Source: Firmicutes bacterium UBA2530
Lineage (GTDB): Bacteria > Bacillota > Clostridia > Tissierellales > Sedimentibacteraceae
Assembly (NCBI GenBank): GCA_002340985.1
Contig: DDNC01000002.1
Location: 346,332-410,331, forward strand
Direction of reading: 5' to 3'
Length of the DNA stretch: 64,000 nt
The position numbers and the translations under genes are program-made. Numbering within the stretch: the first letter of the stretch is position 1; every line of letters starts with the position of its first letter. The notes under the pieces are model-generated. The model saw nothing but the letters and a program-made list of their open reading frames with translations. It had not been told where the DNA came from and searched no databases. Below are positions 34,856 to 44,367 of the stretch, one piece after another.

Positions 34856-36214
34856 TTATACAAGTTCATTGTTATATATCATTCTGTAATATGCGGTTTT
34901 AAAACCTAATTTTTGATATAAAGTTCTTGCTCTTTTGTTTTCTAAGTCCACATGAAGTGAAAGCTTGCCTCCCGTTAAATCAATCAATTGATTGATAAGT
35001 TCTGATGCTACACCACGGCCTTTATTTCCTTCCTTTGTACCGATATATACCAGGTGGTAGGTCGGTATAACTTTTTCAAATCCAAGATTGACGACAACAC
35101 TGATGCCTTGTGGAGTCTTATTTCTTAAGGCAATAAGTATAAATCCATTTTTCATGGCATATTCAATCGCCTCTTCTGTTTCATCCAAGGTATCTGAATA
35201 ATCCTGCAACCATTCTTTTGTCCATTTAGCAATAGTATCTTTGGAATATTCCTTAAAGTTCTCAATTTTTTTTATTTCTAAGTCACTTTTTCCGTTGTTG
35301 AGGATTATGACATGTTTGCCGTTTTTAATTTTTCCTTCCTTTACAAGCTTGTAAAATCCTGCAAAAGAATAACCTTCTTGAGCTGTTAAATCTATATGTT
35401 CTTGTTCCCGCAGAAATTGAACACTTTCCTTTAACAGTGCTTCATCAACGGGGATTATTTTCCCATCGGTATCATTAACGGCATTTAATGCTTCTTCAAG
35501 CAATGCTCCTTCATCCGCAAATAAATTTTTTGTATATTTATTGTTTTTTACATCGTAGTTTTCAATGCTGATATCACTTAGCTCCAAGTTTTTTTTGTAA
35601 TCTTTATATATAACATTTCCATAGGGTATTGTACATGAAAATATTTGAGGATATTTATTTATTTCACCTTCCACCCATTTGCTTGCAAAGCCATTGTATA
35701 TCGCGGATACAGTATATCCATTGCTCAATTGAGTGAAAACAGTTGTAATATCATTTCCTAATCTTTCTGCAATTTCCTCACCTATTTTTTGAAGAGAAAT
35801 AATACTTAAATGCTTATTGCCGTATAAATTAGATGCATTATAATAATTATTATTTTTACAATAATTTTCAATTAATTCATGCTTATTACCTGAACCTTTA
35901 CTTCTAAAATCTACATACTCCATATCATAAAATAAGCTCCTTTTCCACTGCTCATTTTTGAACAGAGAAACCTTGATTTTTATTTCGAAATTTTCAGCAT
36001 ATTTAATGATTGAATTTATATAATCACTCGGACCGTCAACTAATAGTCCGCTGCGCTTACGTATTATGCAGTCCTTAACTAATGTTTCGGCAATTCTGTC
36101 GAATTTGTTTCCATAAGGATTTGCGCCCTCTAATTTTAAATAAATTTCTTCCACCCCTAAGGCTCTCTCTAACTTTTTTGACCTCATTAACGGTGTTTTA
36201 CCCGGATTAATCAA
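34856..36214 (-). CDS. Fold-type II PLP enzyme fused to a GNAT acetyltransferase domain
   Basis: 452 residues in two parts. Residues about 1-310 resemble threonine synthase/cysteine synthase-type PLP enzymes: YLKLEGANPYGNKFDR, with candidate Schiff-base Lys37, and TAQEGYSFAGFYKL near 277-290. The lysine motif is altered: relatives usually have Lys directly before Asp-Arg, whereas here Lys precedes Phe-Asp-Arg. Residues about 315-452 form a GNAT domain with VYIGTKEGNKGRGVA (390-403), the acetyl-CoA pyrophosphate loop. Coupling of amino-acid chemistry to N-acetylation is plausible; the substrate is unknown. Confidence 0.8.
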   Translation of the reverse strand: MINPGKTPLMRSKKLERALGVEEIYLKLEGANPYGNKFDRIAETLVKDCIIRKRSGLLVDGPSDYINSIIKYAENFEIKIKVSLFKNEQWKRSLFYDMEYVDFRSKGSGNKHELIENYCKNNNYYNASNLYGNKHLSIISLQKIGEEIAERLGNDITTVFTQLSNGYTVSAIYNGFASKWVEGEINKYPQIFSCTIPYGNVIYKDYKKNLELSDISIENYDVKNNKYTKNLFADEGALLEEALNAVNDTDGKIIPVDEALLKESVQFLREQEHIDLTAQEGYSFAGFYKLVKEGKIKNGKHVIILNNGKSDLEIKKIENFKEYSKDTIAKWTKEWLQDYSDTLDETEEAIEYAMKNGFILIALRNKTPQGISVVVNLGFEKVIPTYHLVYIGTKEGNKGRGVASELINQLIDLTGGKLSLHVDLENKRARTLYQKLGFKTAYYRMIYNNELV

Positions 36215-36394
36215 ATTATCACTCTCCCTTACTATATTTTCTTTAATATTTTTCTAATTATACCATAAATTAAAGCAGCTTTCAAATAGATGCTAAGAGA
36301 GGCGTAAAGAACTGATGATTAAGTAAAAATTCATCACAATTAATTCTTTTCCACATAGAATATTTTTATTTAATTAAAAGCAGGAGGAAAATAG

Positions 36395-38239
36395 ATGTGC
36401 GGAATAGCAGGATGGGTGAATACAAATATTAGTTTTTCAGATGAAATAAACATAATGGAAAAAATGACGGAAACACTTAAGGAAAGAGGTCCCGATGATT
36501 GCGGATACTTTAAATCTGAAAATGTTTTATTTGGCCACAGGCGTTTAACTATTGTAGATCCTGAGGGTGGAAAACAGCCTATGGAGCGTAATGTAGGAGG
36601 AAGACATTATGTAATGGTATATAATGGTGAGCTTTATAATACGGATGAAGTCAGAGATGAACTTAAGTCAAAAGGACATAGGTTTAATTCCTATTCAGAT
36701 ACAGAAGTGTTGTTAGTTTCATTTATTGAATGGGGAGCGGATTGTGTACATCATATAAATGGCATATATGCTTTTGGAGTTTGGGATGAAAATGAGAAAA
36801 CATTATTTTTAGCGAGAGATCCCCTTGGAGTAAAGCCGTTATTTTACAGCATTAAAAACAATAATTTAATATTTGGCTCTCAAATAAAAACATTGCTGGC
36901 AAATCCGTTAGTAGAGCCTGTAATAGACGAAGAGGGAATAATGGAGATACTCGGACTCGGACCTGCAAGAACTCTCGGCAATGGTGTGTTCAAGGATATA
37001 AAAGAAATTGCTCCGGCACATTATTTAATTTACAAAGACAATATTATCAAAATTCATGAATATTGGAAATTAGAAGCTAAACCACATGAAGAAAACCTAC
37101 GGTCCACAATTGAAACGACAAGAAATTTACTTATAGATGCCGTTGAAAGGCAATTGGTATCTGATGTACATTTGTGTACATTTCTTTCAGGAGGATTAGA
37201 TTCCAGTGCGATATCTGCAATTGCATCAAATTATTATAAGAATAGAGGAAGAGAAACACTTGATACATTTTCAATCGACTATAAAGACAATGATAAATAT
37301 TTTCAGACAAGTATTTTTCAGCCTACTTCGGATCAGGTCTGGGCAGAGAGGATGTCTGAATTTATAGGAAGCAATCACCATACTGTCTTATTGGACAATA
37401 TAAAATTAGTTGAAGCATTAAAACATGCTGTTATGGCAAATGATTTACCCGGAATGGCGGACATTGATTCATCACTACTTTTATTTTGCAAAGAAATTAG
37501 GAAAAATTCAACTGTAGCTCTGTCCGGCGAATGTGCCGATGAGATATTTGGAGGTTATCCTTGGTTTACACGTCCTGAAGATATTAATGCCGATACTTTC
37601 CCGTGGTCTAAATCATCAAAAGAACGCAATGAAATAATCAACAAAGAATTCTTTAAATTACCGTTAGAAGAATATGTATCTCAAAGATACAGTGATACAA
37701 TCAAAAAAGTTCCAAAGTTAGCGGGCGAATCTAAAGAAGAAGCAAGAATGAGGGAATTGTTTTATTTAAATATTAAATGGTTTATGATGACCTTGCTTAA
37801 CAGGAAGGACAGAATGAGCATGTACAACAGCCTTGAGGTCAGGGTGCCTTTTGCAGATTATCGAATAGTAGAATATTCTTATAATATACCTAACAAGTTT
37901 AAATTCTATAACGGAAGAGAAAAGGGAGTATTAAGAGAAGCTCTTAGAGGTATATTGCCTGACGAAATAATTGAAAGGAAAAAAAGCCCGTATCCAAAAA
38001 CACATCATAAGGATTATACAGAAGCTGTTCAAAAGTGGATGAAAGAAATTCTTTCTGATAAGAACTCTCCAATTCACCAGCTGATAGATTACAAGAAAGT
38101 TAATGAGATAGTAGATACAGGTGGTAAATCATTTGAAAAGCCTTGGTATGGACAATTAATGGCAGGCCCGCAGCTGATTGCTTACTTTATCCAGATTAAT
38201 ACATGGATGGATGAATATAAAGTTAAAATTGAGATTTAG
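36395..38239 (+). CDS. asnB: Asparagine synthetase (glutamine-hydrolysing)
   Basis: 614 residues. The start MCGIAGWV exposes Cys2, the class II glutaminase nucleophile, after Met removal. RRLTIVD and YNGELYN complete the glutaminase site. The synthetase domain has the pyrophosphate loop LSGGLDSSA near residue 265 and GECADEIFGGYPW. It makes asparagine from aspartate, ATP and glutamine. Clear GGAGG ribosome site. Single gene followed by a hairpin terminator. Confidence 0.93.
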   Translation: MCGIAGWVNTNISFSDEINIMEKMTETLKERGPDDCGYFKSENVLFGHRRLTIVDPEGGKQPMERNVGGRHYVMVYNGELYNTDEVRDELKSKGHRFNSYSDTEVLLVSFIEWGADCVHHINGIYAFGVWDENEKTLFLARDPLGVKPLFYSIKNNNLIFGSQIKTLLANPLVEPVIDEEGIMEILGLGPARTLGNGVFKDIKEIAPAHYLIYKDNIIKIHEYWKLEAKPHEENLRSTIETTRNLLIDAVERQLVSDVHLCTFLSGGLDSSAISAIASNYYKNRGRETLDTFSIDYKDNDKYFQTSIFQPTSDQVWAERMSEFIGSNHHTVLLDNIKLVEALKHAVMANDLPGMADIDSSLLLFCKEIRKNSTVALSGECADEIFGGYPWFTRPEDINADTFPWSKSSKERNEIINKEFFKLPLEEYVSQRYSDTIKKVPKLAGESKEEARMRELFYLNIKWFMMTLLNRKDRMSMYNSLEVRVPFADYRIVEYSYNIPNKFKFYNGREKGVLREALRGILPDEIIERKKSPYPKTHHKDYTEAVQKWMKEILSDKNSPIHQLIDYKKVNEIVDTGGKSFEKPWYGQLMAGPQLIAYFIQINTWMDEYKVKIEI

Positions 38240-38274
38240 TTTTAGAAGGGGTAAGCCTCGATGACGGCTTAAAA

Positions 38275-38340
38275 AGAAGCATATCCATCCGTGAAACTTA
38301 TCCATGACTTATTGGAGTATGATTTGATATGCTTCTGTTT
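38275..38340. terminator. Hairpin between asnB and the blaR-like gene
   Basis: AGAAGCATATC (38275-38285) and GATATGCTTCT (38326-38336) pair over 11 bases with a 40-base loop, followed by GTTT. Lies between convergent genes. Confidence 0.55.
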
Positions 38341-38365
38341 AACTGCCTGTAATTGTTTTATAAAG

Positions 38366-39694
38366 TCAAATTGTAAATTCAAATTTTTCAGTAATGCTTA
38401 TTACTTTACCATCTTTTACTTCAAGAAAAAAAGGAACTTTCTGTGCCGGCGGTGAATCAGAATAGGATGTATTTAAATGTTGAATAAAATCTTCTTTTTT
38501 GGTAGTTGTATAAATTCTGTCTCCATCCTCTTCTTTAACAAATAGAAGGTTATAATCAACAAATGTATATGTTGTTTTATTTGTCAGCTCAAAAGTTTGT
38601 TTTTCCATATCTGCATTATAAATGTGATATCCATTTGGCATATCTGTATCTTTCAATCCAAGTTCTTCTATTCGCTCCTGGTCTTCCGTTCTAATAATTT
38701 CAACCTTATCAAGATATAATAGATTATCTTCTATTACAATATATCCTGTTATCAAATCTGGATTTGGGCTATAAGGATTGACCAAAAGTCCAATTCCAAC
38801 AGATGCTGCAATAATGACCGATAAAGCAATAACCCAAAATCTTGGTTTTTTATAATTTAACACGTTTTTAATCCTCCCTTTCACATTTCCTTCGCCAAAA
38901 GCAAGTGGACTACCATTTAAGATATGCCCACCAGTGGCAAGCGACAATAATGAATTAGCATAAAGTTTTTTAATATCTGCATTAACTTTTTTCAGTACCT
39001 GTTCATCGCAGGACAGCTCCATATCCGTGCTCATCAACATAAACGCAATCCACACAAGTAGATTAAACCAGTGTATGGACAATATCAGGAAAGCTAATAC
39101 CTTAATGATATGGTCTTTTCGTTGGATATGGGTCTGTTCGTGTAGTAAAATATATCTTCTTTCTTCAACGTTAAGCCCAACGGGTAAATATATCTTGGGT
39201 CTTATTATCCCAAGTACAAACGGTGTTTTCAAATTCTTGGCCTCGAAGATACCCTTTTCTATTAATTGTGCACTTTTTAGCTGCTTTTTCAAAATAAAAA
39301 TAGATACAAGGCTATAAGCAAGCAATGCCATTATTCCTAAAATCCAGATATAAGCACCCATTTCTGTATAAATCTGAAGTGGATTTACACTTGCTTCAGC
39401 AGTAAGAGCGGGAAGTGATTTGTTGACAAATGTATCTATAAATTCTATCCTACTGTTAATTTGCAGTCCTTGCTGATAGATAATATCATGGGGGATTGGA
39501 ACAGCATGCGGCATAAGGCTAAACATGCTTTCAAAGGAAAATGGGATTATAAGGCGAAATGCCACCACACCCCAAAGCGCATAAGGGATAACCTTGGGTG
39601 CTTTTCTGAGCAAAAGTCTGACAAGTATCACAAAAAGTATTACATAGCTTGCCATAAGACTCATATTTAAAACAGTAAGAAATAGTTGGCTCAT
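38366..39694 (-). CDS. BlaR1/MecR1-like M56 family membrane metallopeptidase
   Basis: 442 residues. Four membrane helices surround an M56 zinc protease domain with the HEQTH motif at 185-189 and a downstream Glu-rich helix (TDMELSCDEQVL). In Bla systems this protein senses a ligand and triggers cleavage of the BlaI-type repressor. The C-terminal extracytoplasmic part (about 310-442) is short and lacks the penicillin-binding SxxK/KTG motifs of BlaR1, so the signal is probably not a beta-lactam. Co-transcribed with the repressor gene upstream; their coding regions are only two bases apart. Confidence 0.85.
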   Translation of the reverse strand: MSQLFLTVLNMSLMASYVILFVILVRLLLRKAPKVIPYALWGVVAFRLIIPFSFESMFSLMPHAVPIPHDIIYQQGLQINSRIEFIDTFVNKSLPALTAEASVNPLQIYTEMGAYIWILGIMALLAYSLVSIFILKKQLKSAQLIEKGIFEAKNLKTPFVLGIIRPKIYLPVGLNVEERRYILLHEQTHIQRKDHIIKVLAFLILSIHWFNLLVWIAFMLMSTDMELSCDEQVLKKVNADIKKLYANSLLSLATGGHILNGSPLAFGEGNVKGRIKNVLNYKKPRFWVIALSVIIAASVGIGLLVNPYSPNPDLITGYIVIEDNLLYLDKVEIIRTEDQERIEELGLKDTDMPNGYHIYNADMEKQTFELTNKTTYTFVDYNLLFVKEEDGDRIYTTTKKEDFIQHLNTSYSDSPPAQKVPFFLEVKDGKVISITEKFEFTI

Positions 39695-39696
39695 TT

Positions 39697-40059
39697 CTAT
39701 ACCTCCTTGTGTTCATCAATCAATCTTTTCAATTCTTCAGCCTGACGCTCACTTAATTTTTTACCGCTGATAAAAGCTGTTATAAATTTTGGCAGCGACC
39801 CTCCAAAGGTCTCCTCAACAAAGCATATACTTTGCTTAGCGTAATATTCGTCTTTTGTAATCAGAGATGTGACCACAGCATTTTCATTTTGAAAAATTCC
39901 CCTTTCACATAGCTTTTTCAGCACTGTATATGTTGTAGACTTTTTCCAATTCATTTCTTTTTCACATAGTTTCACAAGAACACCGGAACCAATCGGCTCG
40001 TTCTTCCAAATTAATTCTGCAAACTTTTCTTCACTTTCTGCAAGTTTATATTCCTTCAT
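39697..40059 (-). CDS. BlaI/MecI family transcriptional repressor
   Basis: 120 residues from the ATG at 40059, which has GGAGG six bases upstream; the longer frame start lies within the operator region. The winged-helix domain (about 1-75) shows LAESEEKFAELIWKNEPIGSGVLVK and KKSTTYTVLKKLCERG, the recognition helix block of BlaI/MecI. The C-terminal helices (about 80-120) are the dimerisation and protease-cleavage region. First gene of the pair with the M56 peptidase, and its promoter carries two palindromic operators. Confidence 0.9.
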   Translation of the reverse strand: MKEYKLAESEEKFAELIWKNEPIGSGVLVKLCEKEMNWKKSTTYTVLKKLCERGIFQNENAVVTSLITKDEYYAKQSICFVEETFGGSLPKFITAFISGKKLSERQAEELKRLIDEHKEV

Positions 40060-40073
40060 GACAAACCTCCTTG

Positions 40074-40119
40074 GTCTATTGGCCATAGACCTCGCATTAC
40101 AAGTCTATGCTAAATAGAC
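40074..40119. promoter_or_regulatory. Twin BlaI-type operators over the repressor promoter
   Basis: GTCTAT-N5-ATAGAC occurs twice: 40074-40090 and 40103-40119, with 29-bp centre spacing. On the minus strand the promoter TTGACA (40125-40130), 17-base spacer, TAGACT (40102-40107) has its -10 and spacer inside the upstream operator; the other operator lies in the leader between promoter and ribosome site. Autorepression is the expected logic. Confidence 0.8.
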
Positions 40120-40332
40120 CAAATTGTCAATAATAAATTCTCAAAAATATAATATTGCTATATTACCATCGCAATTGATGTGCTACAAAGCTCGAATTAA
40201 AACATTCCCAAATAATGCATATTGTGATATAATAGTTATATAAAACACAACTGTTACTTGTTATGAATTATAAATACATATTAGATAAGTAACAATTATA
40301 TATATTTTTCATTCTAAGGATGAGGAGACGTT

Positions 40333-40470
40333 ATGGATACGATAAAACCGGAAATTACTATGAATGATTTAGAAAAAATTGATATCAGGGTTGGTACAAT
40401 TAAGCTTGTTGAGGATATTGCTGAATCCAATAAAATGGTCAAACTCACTGTTGATTTTGAATATGTTTAA
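40333..40470 (+). pseudogene. Truncated tRNA-binding (Trbp111/CsaA-like) protein
   Basis: 45-residue remnant with a good ribosome site and the family opening MNDLEKIDIRVGTIKLVEDIAESNKMVKLTVDF. Full-length members are about 110 residues; here the reading frame ends just after the first two strands. A short unrelated Lys-rich frame (to about 40516) follows. Probably a deletion remnant at the edge of the IS-rich region. Confidence 0.65.
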
Positions 40471-40643
40471 TAAAAACGACCGTGAAAAGGCAATAAAGTT
40501 TTTTATGGAATATTAGTAGGGGGATAATACAAAGATTATAATGTGATAACAACCCCGTCCCCTTGACAAGTCCCTTGTATTTACAAATTATTATTTCATC
40601 CTAATACTTATGTTTTGCTCATCAATGGAATTAAGGAGTTAAA

Positions 40644-40853
40644 ATGAAAATTGCAAAGTTGTTTAAAAGATTATGTATCATAGTTATACTTATGATATTA
40701 TATTTTTTCATCAGAGATGGCAATTTAAATAATATGAACTATACAGTAATGTTAATTACAATTATTATATTTGTCATATCATACTATATAAATGTAAAAC
40801 TCTACGATAGAAAAAAAATTATTAAATTTGCCAAAGAAAGGGGTTTTTTATAA
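40644..40853 (+). CDS. Small membrane protein
   Basis: 69 residues with two hydrophobic helices (about 8-24 and 31-50) and a basic C-terminus. Preceded by AAGGAG. Its stop overlaps the ATG of the next small exported protein (TAATG), so the two form a coupled pair. Unrecognised. Confidence 0.5.
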   Translation: MKIAKLFKRLCIIVILMILYFFIRDGNLNNMNYTVMLITIIIFVISYYINVKLYDRKKIIKFAKERGFL

Positions 40854-41045
40854 TGAAAAATAAATTGAGTAAAAAAATATATTACTTTATTCCTTACCTT
40901 AGTAATGCTTATATTGCAAAGCACTACTGTTTATGGGGCACCAGTAAATGTAAAATATAATATTGTAAAAAATCAAGAAAACATAAATTATAATAATTAT
41001 AATATTATAACTTTTACAAATAATGGATTGTCAACAGTAAACTAA
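40853..41045 (+). pseudogene. Small exported protein, frameshifted and cut by IS remnant
   Basis: The ATG at 40853 begins MKNKLSKK and then hits a seven-A run. Reading on in the original frame gives a 35-residue product, while one base fewer gives a good signal peptide (LVMLILQSTTVYGAPV) and an Asn/Tyr-rich mature part that runs to 41045. IS3 family sequence begins at the 3' end, so the gene is probably truncated as well. Confidence 0.5.
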
Positions 41046-41405
41046 ACAACTTTTTTAAGGGTATTGATTTTATATTGATATGGTGTTAAATATCCCAAAG
41101 ACGAATGAATTCTATGATTGTTAAACCAATTAACATAATCAGATAATTGATATTTTAATCGTTAAGCGTCTCAAAATATTGACCATATACAAATTCTGTT
41201 TTAATAATTTTAAATGTTGCTTCAGCAACAGCATTATCATACGGACAACCTTTCATGCTTTAAGAACGTATAATATTGAATGTTTTAGAGTTTCATCAAT
41301 CAATTGATTCATAAATTCATTTCCTCTATCAGTATGAAAAACCTGTATGTTTATAAGATTTGTTTTAACTGTAGCAAAAGCCTCTGATATATTGTGGGTA
41401 ACTTG
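41036..41405 (-). mobile_element. IS3 family (IS150-like) transposase remnant
   Basis: Minus-strand fragments of an OrfB integrase: FATVKTNLINIQVFHTDRGNEF, then after frame changes MKGCPYDNAVAEATFKI and VYGQYFETL, and the C-terminal WFNNHRIHSSLGYLTPYQYK. The catalytic DDE block is only partly present, and at least two frameshifts interrupt it. Only the 3' half of the element remains, abutting an IS1182-type remnant. Confidence 0.8.
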
Positions 41406-41409
41406 ACCT

Positions 41410-42511
41410 GTGAGCGATAATTGCTGTAAATAGGCTGGCGATACCGACAAGAAAAACATCAGCTTAAGTAGTAAAGTGATGACGAGATTTTCTACCGGCA
41501 ATACACATGTTCCAATCATCAGAATCACGTTGAATGCCAGTAAACATACGAAAATCAATATTATCATAAGTGTAAGAAGTTCTACCAATTTTGGCAGAGC
41601 TGCAGGGATTATCACAAATGCAAATCCAGTTACCTTTTTTAATATACATATTGTGGCAAATCCATTTAATACGGTCCGCACGACCTTTTTGATGACAGAT
41701 CCCACGATATATCATAACCAGAGAAGAGTTATTAGGGCATAAAGGATAACCATATTCATTGTATCAAACCTTCTTAAGAATGCTTTCATTTCTTGGATTT
41801 TAAGGAATAAGAACATTCTGAAATTTAAATTCATCTTTTAAGAATGAATAAGTTTCAATAGAATCAAAAGCAGAATTACTAAGGAAGATTTTAGGGCGAA
41901 AGCCAGGATGAAGATTTAAAAAATCATTTAAAACAGGCTTTAAAGAAGCAGAATCACCAATAGATGTATCTTCATCATGAGAATCAGATTTCTTTTGAAT
42001 TTCAATATCAGGATGACGTTTTTTAAAATCATCATCCAAGAAAGCAATATGACGTACAATGCCTAAACCACTGGCGATGATTGTAAATTTATCAGCATAG
42101 TAAAAATGGCCATTAATGTACATTTGTTTAGCATCAGAGGAAGCAGCAGCTTGGGAAGGCATCAAGCCATAAGCCATTTTGTAAGGAACAACATCAGGTT
42201 TATCTTTGTAATGTTAAACCGCAGAAATCACGCAATTCACGGCATGGAGTAAGTAAGATGATAAGCAAAGAATCTGTAGGAATAGAGAAAATTTTCTGAA
42301 GGATTAAAGCAGATAAAAAAACTTTTAAAGGATACTCTCTTTTTCTACCTAAGGATAGATGAAAAGCACAATAAAAGTCTACTGGTATAAATTCGCTTAA
42401 ATCAATATGTTCTTCCAGTAAAGAGAAGAATGTAGGTGTGTCAGAAACTAATAAATCCTGACATTCACTGAAATTTTCAGCAAGTGTTAGCTGAGAATAT
42501 TTAACAGCCAT
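41410..42511 (-). mobile_element. IS1182 family transposase, degraded
   Basis: Minus-strand pieces of one DDE transposase in order. First comes the N-terminus from 42511, with FSLLEEHIDLSEFIPVDFY and LILQKIFSIPTDSLL. After an internal deletion and frameshift follow MPSQAAASSDAKQMYINGHF, GLGIVRHIAFLDDDF and EKK-type KSDSHDEDTS to 41800. The C-terminal zone has CDNPCSSAKIGRTSYTY and FRMFTGIQRDSDDWN, then CIAGRKSR. Stops and deletions make it inactive. No intact terminal repeats found by eye. Confidence 0.85.
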
Positions 42512-42668
42512 AAATTTCCTCATGTTGTAGTTTTTGTTTTGTTGGGTACATACATTATACCACAACAGGAGAGAAATTTACATATAGAAATAACAATAAA
42601 CTCGTTGATATCAACGGGTTAGGGCGATTAACAATTGCCTATTTAATTATAAATAGAAAGGAACATCT

Positions 42669-43001
42669 ATGCATAAATTAAATACTAAAAATGTCAAATG
42701 GACACTGGTTGCTGAAGAAAATGGCAAGAAGATTGTAGAATATCCGTGTCCAAATGAGGTGGTTGGTGATATTATTAAAATATTGTTCCGAGTTGGAAAA
42801 GTGGGTATGTGTTCACCAACTGAAGAAATCGCGCAGGCATTAAGAAACATATTAGGAAAGCCGATTGACGAAAGAATAATATCGCAGTTAACGGGATTAA
42901 GTGAACAGTATTTGAAGAGATTTTTAGAAGGAACAATCGAACCAGCGGAAACAGAAAGTATTATAGTTTTGACCGAAGTTATAACAAGCCTTAGTAAGTA
43001 A
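42669..43001 (+). CDS. Small protein with XRE-like helix-turn-helix pattern
   Basis: 110 residues with GAAAGGA before the ATG. The C-terminal segment IISQLTGLSEQYLKRFLEGT resembles a helix-turn-helix recognition pair. The N-terminal half is a beta-rich unit. Lies between IS remnants and a secreted-protein gene, so it could be recently acquired. Unrecognised at family level. Confidence 0.5.
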   Translation: MHKLNTKNVKWTLVAEENGKKIVEYPCPNEVVGDIIKILFRVGKVGMCSPTEEIAQALRNILGKPIDERIISQLTGLSEQYLKRFLEGTIEPAETESIIVLTEVITSLSK

Positions 43002-43052
43002 AAAAGCATGGGCACTTTGCTCATGCTTCTTTACCTTGTCCAGTTCTTATTA

Positions 43053-43586
43053 TTAGTAAGTGAAACTTATCTTAGCAAAAGGTGAAACTGTGTATATATT
43101 TCCGGTAGCGTCTGTCGCAGTTCCCGAAAATTCAGCTCTATATACTGTGCCAGGATTTAAACGCATTCCCAATACGTCAACAATTCCACTTCCGGTACCA
43201 AAGCCGGTGGCAGAGCAAAAACCTGTACCTCTATATGCACCTGTAGAGACTGTGTAAATGGATATTTCGCCACTAAACATATATGGAAGGATTGTATCTG
43301 GTTTTACGGTCCATGCGACATATCGGCCGGAACTTAAGTAATCTAAGGTGCACCTTCCGCCGTCTCCAATAAATGTCATAAACGGAGTAATTCCATTTTC
43401 ATTATCCTCTGGACATACTATGGTGTCCATGCTGAATATGTTTTGGCTGTTAGTGGTTACTTCTTGTGCGGATTCGATTTGAGGAAGTTGTTGTGTTTCT
43501 GATGCAAATGCAGTTACACTCATAGAAAGTGTAATTATTGTTACACAAGCTAAGGATAAAAATTTTTTTAGTGTTGTTTTCATCAT
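43053..43586 (-). CDS. Secreted protein, function unknown
   Basis: 177 residues. A signal peptide ends near SVTAFASE at about residue 29. A linker rich in Gln, Glu and Asn leads to a beta-rich C-terminal domain of about 115 residues with many aromatic and Gly residues. Two ATG codons in tandem start the frame, with AGAGAGG upstream. No family recognised. Confidence 0.6.
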   Translation of the reverse strand: MMKTTLKKFLSLACVTIITLSMSVTAFASETQQLPQIESAQEVTTNSQNIFSMDTIVCPEDNENGITPFMTFIGDGGRCTLDYLSSGRYVAWTVKPDTILPYMFSGEISIYTVSTGAYRGTGFCSATGFGTGSGIVDVLGMRLNPGTVYRAEFSGTATDATGNIYTVSPFAKISFTY

Positions 43587-43691
43587 AGAACGATACCTCT
43601 CTTTTATTTTTGAGCTTATTATATCAAATATTTAGGGCTGTGCCGTATTATGTAATGAAATGTATGTTATAATGCAATGAAATGTATGTAC

Positions 43692-43880
43692 TTATAGAAT
43701 GTCAAGGGGAACTTCGCCGCTGTGTTTTGTTTTATATAATTTTTCTCCATCAGGGCATATGTAAATATCTTCTTCATAATTATACTTGAATTTAATGCCG
43801 AGGGGACGGGGATGTTGTCGTCTTGAATTTCTATGAATATTTGGAAGTTCTATTATAGGGTTGTTCTTCATAATCCTCAA
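43692..43880 (-). mobile_element. Transposase remnant, copy 1 of a repeated fragment
   Basis: 62-residue frame with YICPDGEKLYKTKHSG, resembling the Cys-containing linker region of IS1182-type transposases. A diverged copy of the same DNA lies at 44934-45048. Confidence 0.5.
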
Positions 43881-43909
43881 TTAACAATCAAGATATGTTA
43901 ATTGGATAA
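43800..43909. repeat. Diverged repeat, copy 1
   Basis: About 110 bases aligning with 44934-45048, for example GGGGACGGG, TATTAT.GG and TCAATTAACAA. On the minus strand both encode a similar NxPII...P..HR peptide, so both are probably remnants of one mobile element. Confidence 0.6.
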
Positions 43910-44367
43910 AACATTGATTGTTGTCAAGTAGATGAGAGAACCAGCTGCTTATTTTTTATTATCACGATATCTCCACACTACAATTGAAATTATTTTTGTA
44001 AAAATACAACTTGTAGGATTCAATTAAAAATCCATATTTCAATTCTCTTTTGTGATTATACAATGTCATTTTGGAATACGCCTTCGTTTCGGCAAGAATT
44101 TCATTTATTTTATGTACAACCCGTAACATGCAATAACGGTAATGTTAATAATTGGTACGGCTGTTATAATGAAGGTAATATAGGCTATTATAAAAAATAG
44201 AATGTGAAAAATAGCTGCAAAATAAAGCACATAAAATATACATTTTAGTACATTACAGAATTTCTTCATGTCTGTCAAGGGGCTAACAAGGGTGAAATAT
44301 CATAGGGGCGGTTAAAAAACAGAGTCGGATAAGAGGAATCAATATGATTCTATTTAGAAGGAGTATT
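43910..44367 (+). other. Gene-poor stretch in the accessory region
   Basis: About 460 bases without a convincing gene apart from the 45-codon frame listed at 44063. AT-rich with no clear promoter-terminator pair. It lies between two copies of a mobile-element remnant, so it is probably a mosaic of insertion debris. Confidence 0.4.
44063..44200 (+). CDS. Possible small ORF or gene fragment
   Basis: 45 codons from ATG to TAG, Asn/Tyr/Gly-rich with two Cys (VTCNNGNVNNWYGCYNEG). No ribosome site is visible and the frame stays open upstream to about 43988, so it may be the tail of a decayed gene. Confidence 0.2.
   Translation: MSFWNTPSFRQEFHLFYVQPVTCNNGNVNNWYGCYNEGNIGYYKK

Noticed and set aside
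38366..40059. Beta-lactam resistance locus
   Set aside because: The regulator pair is present but there is no beta-lactamase gene and the sensor lacks penicillin-binding motifs.
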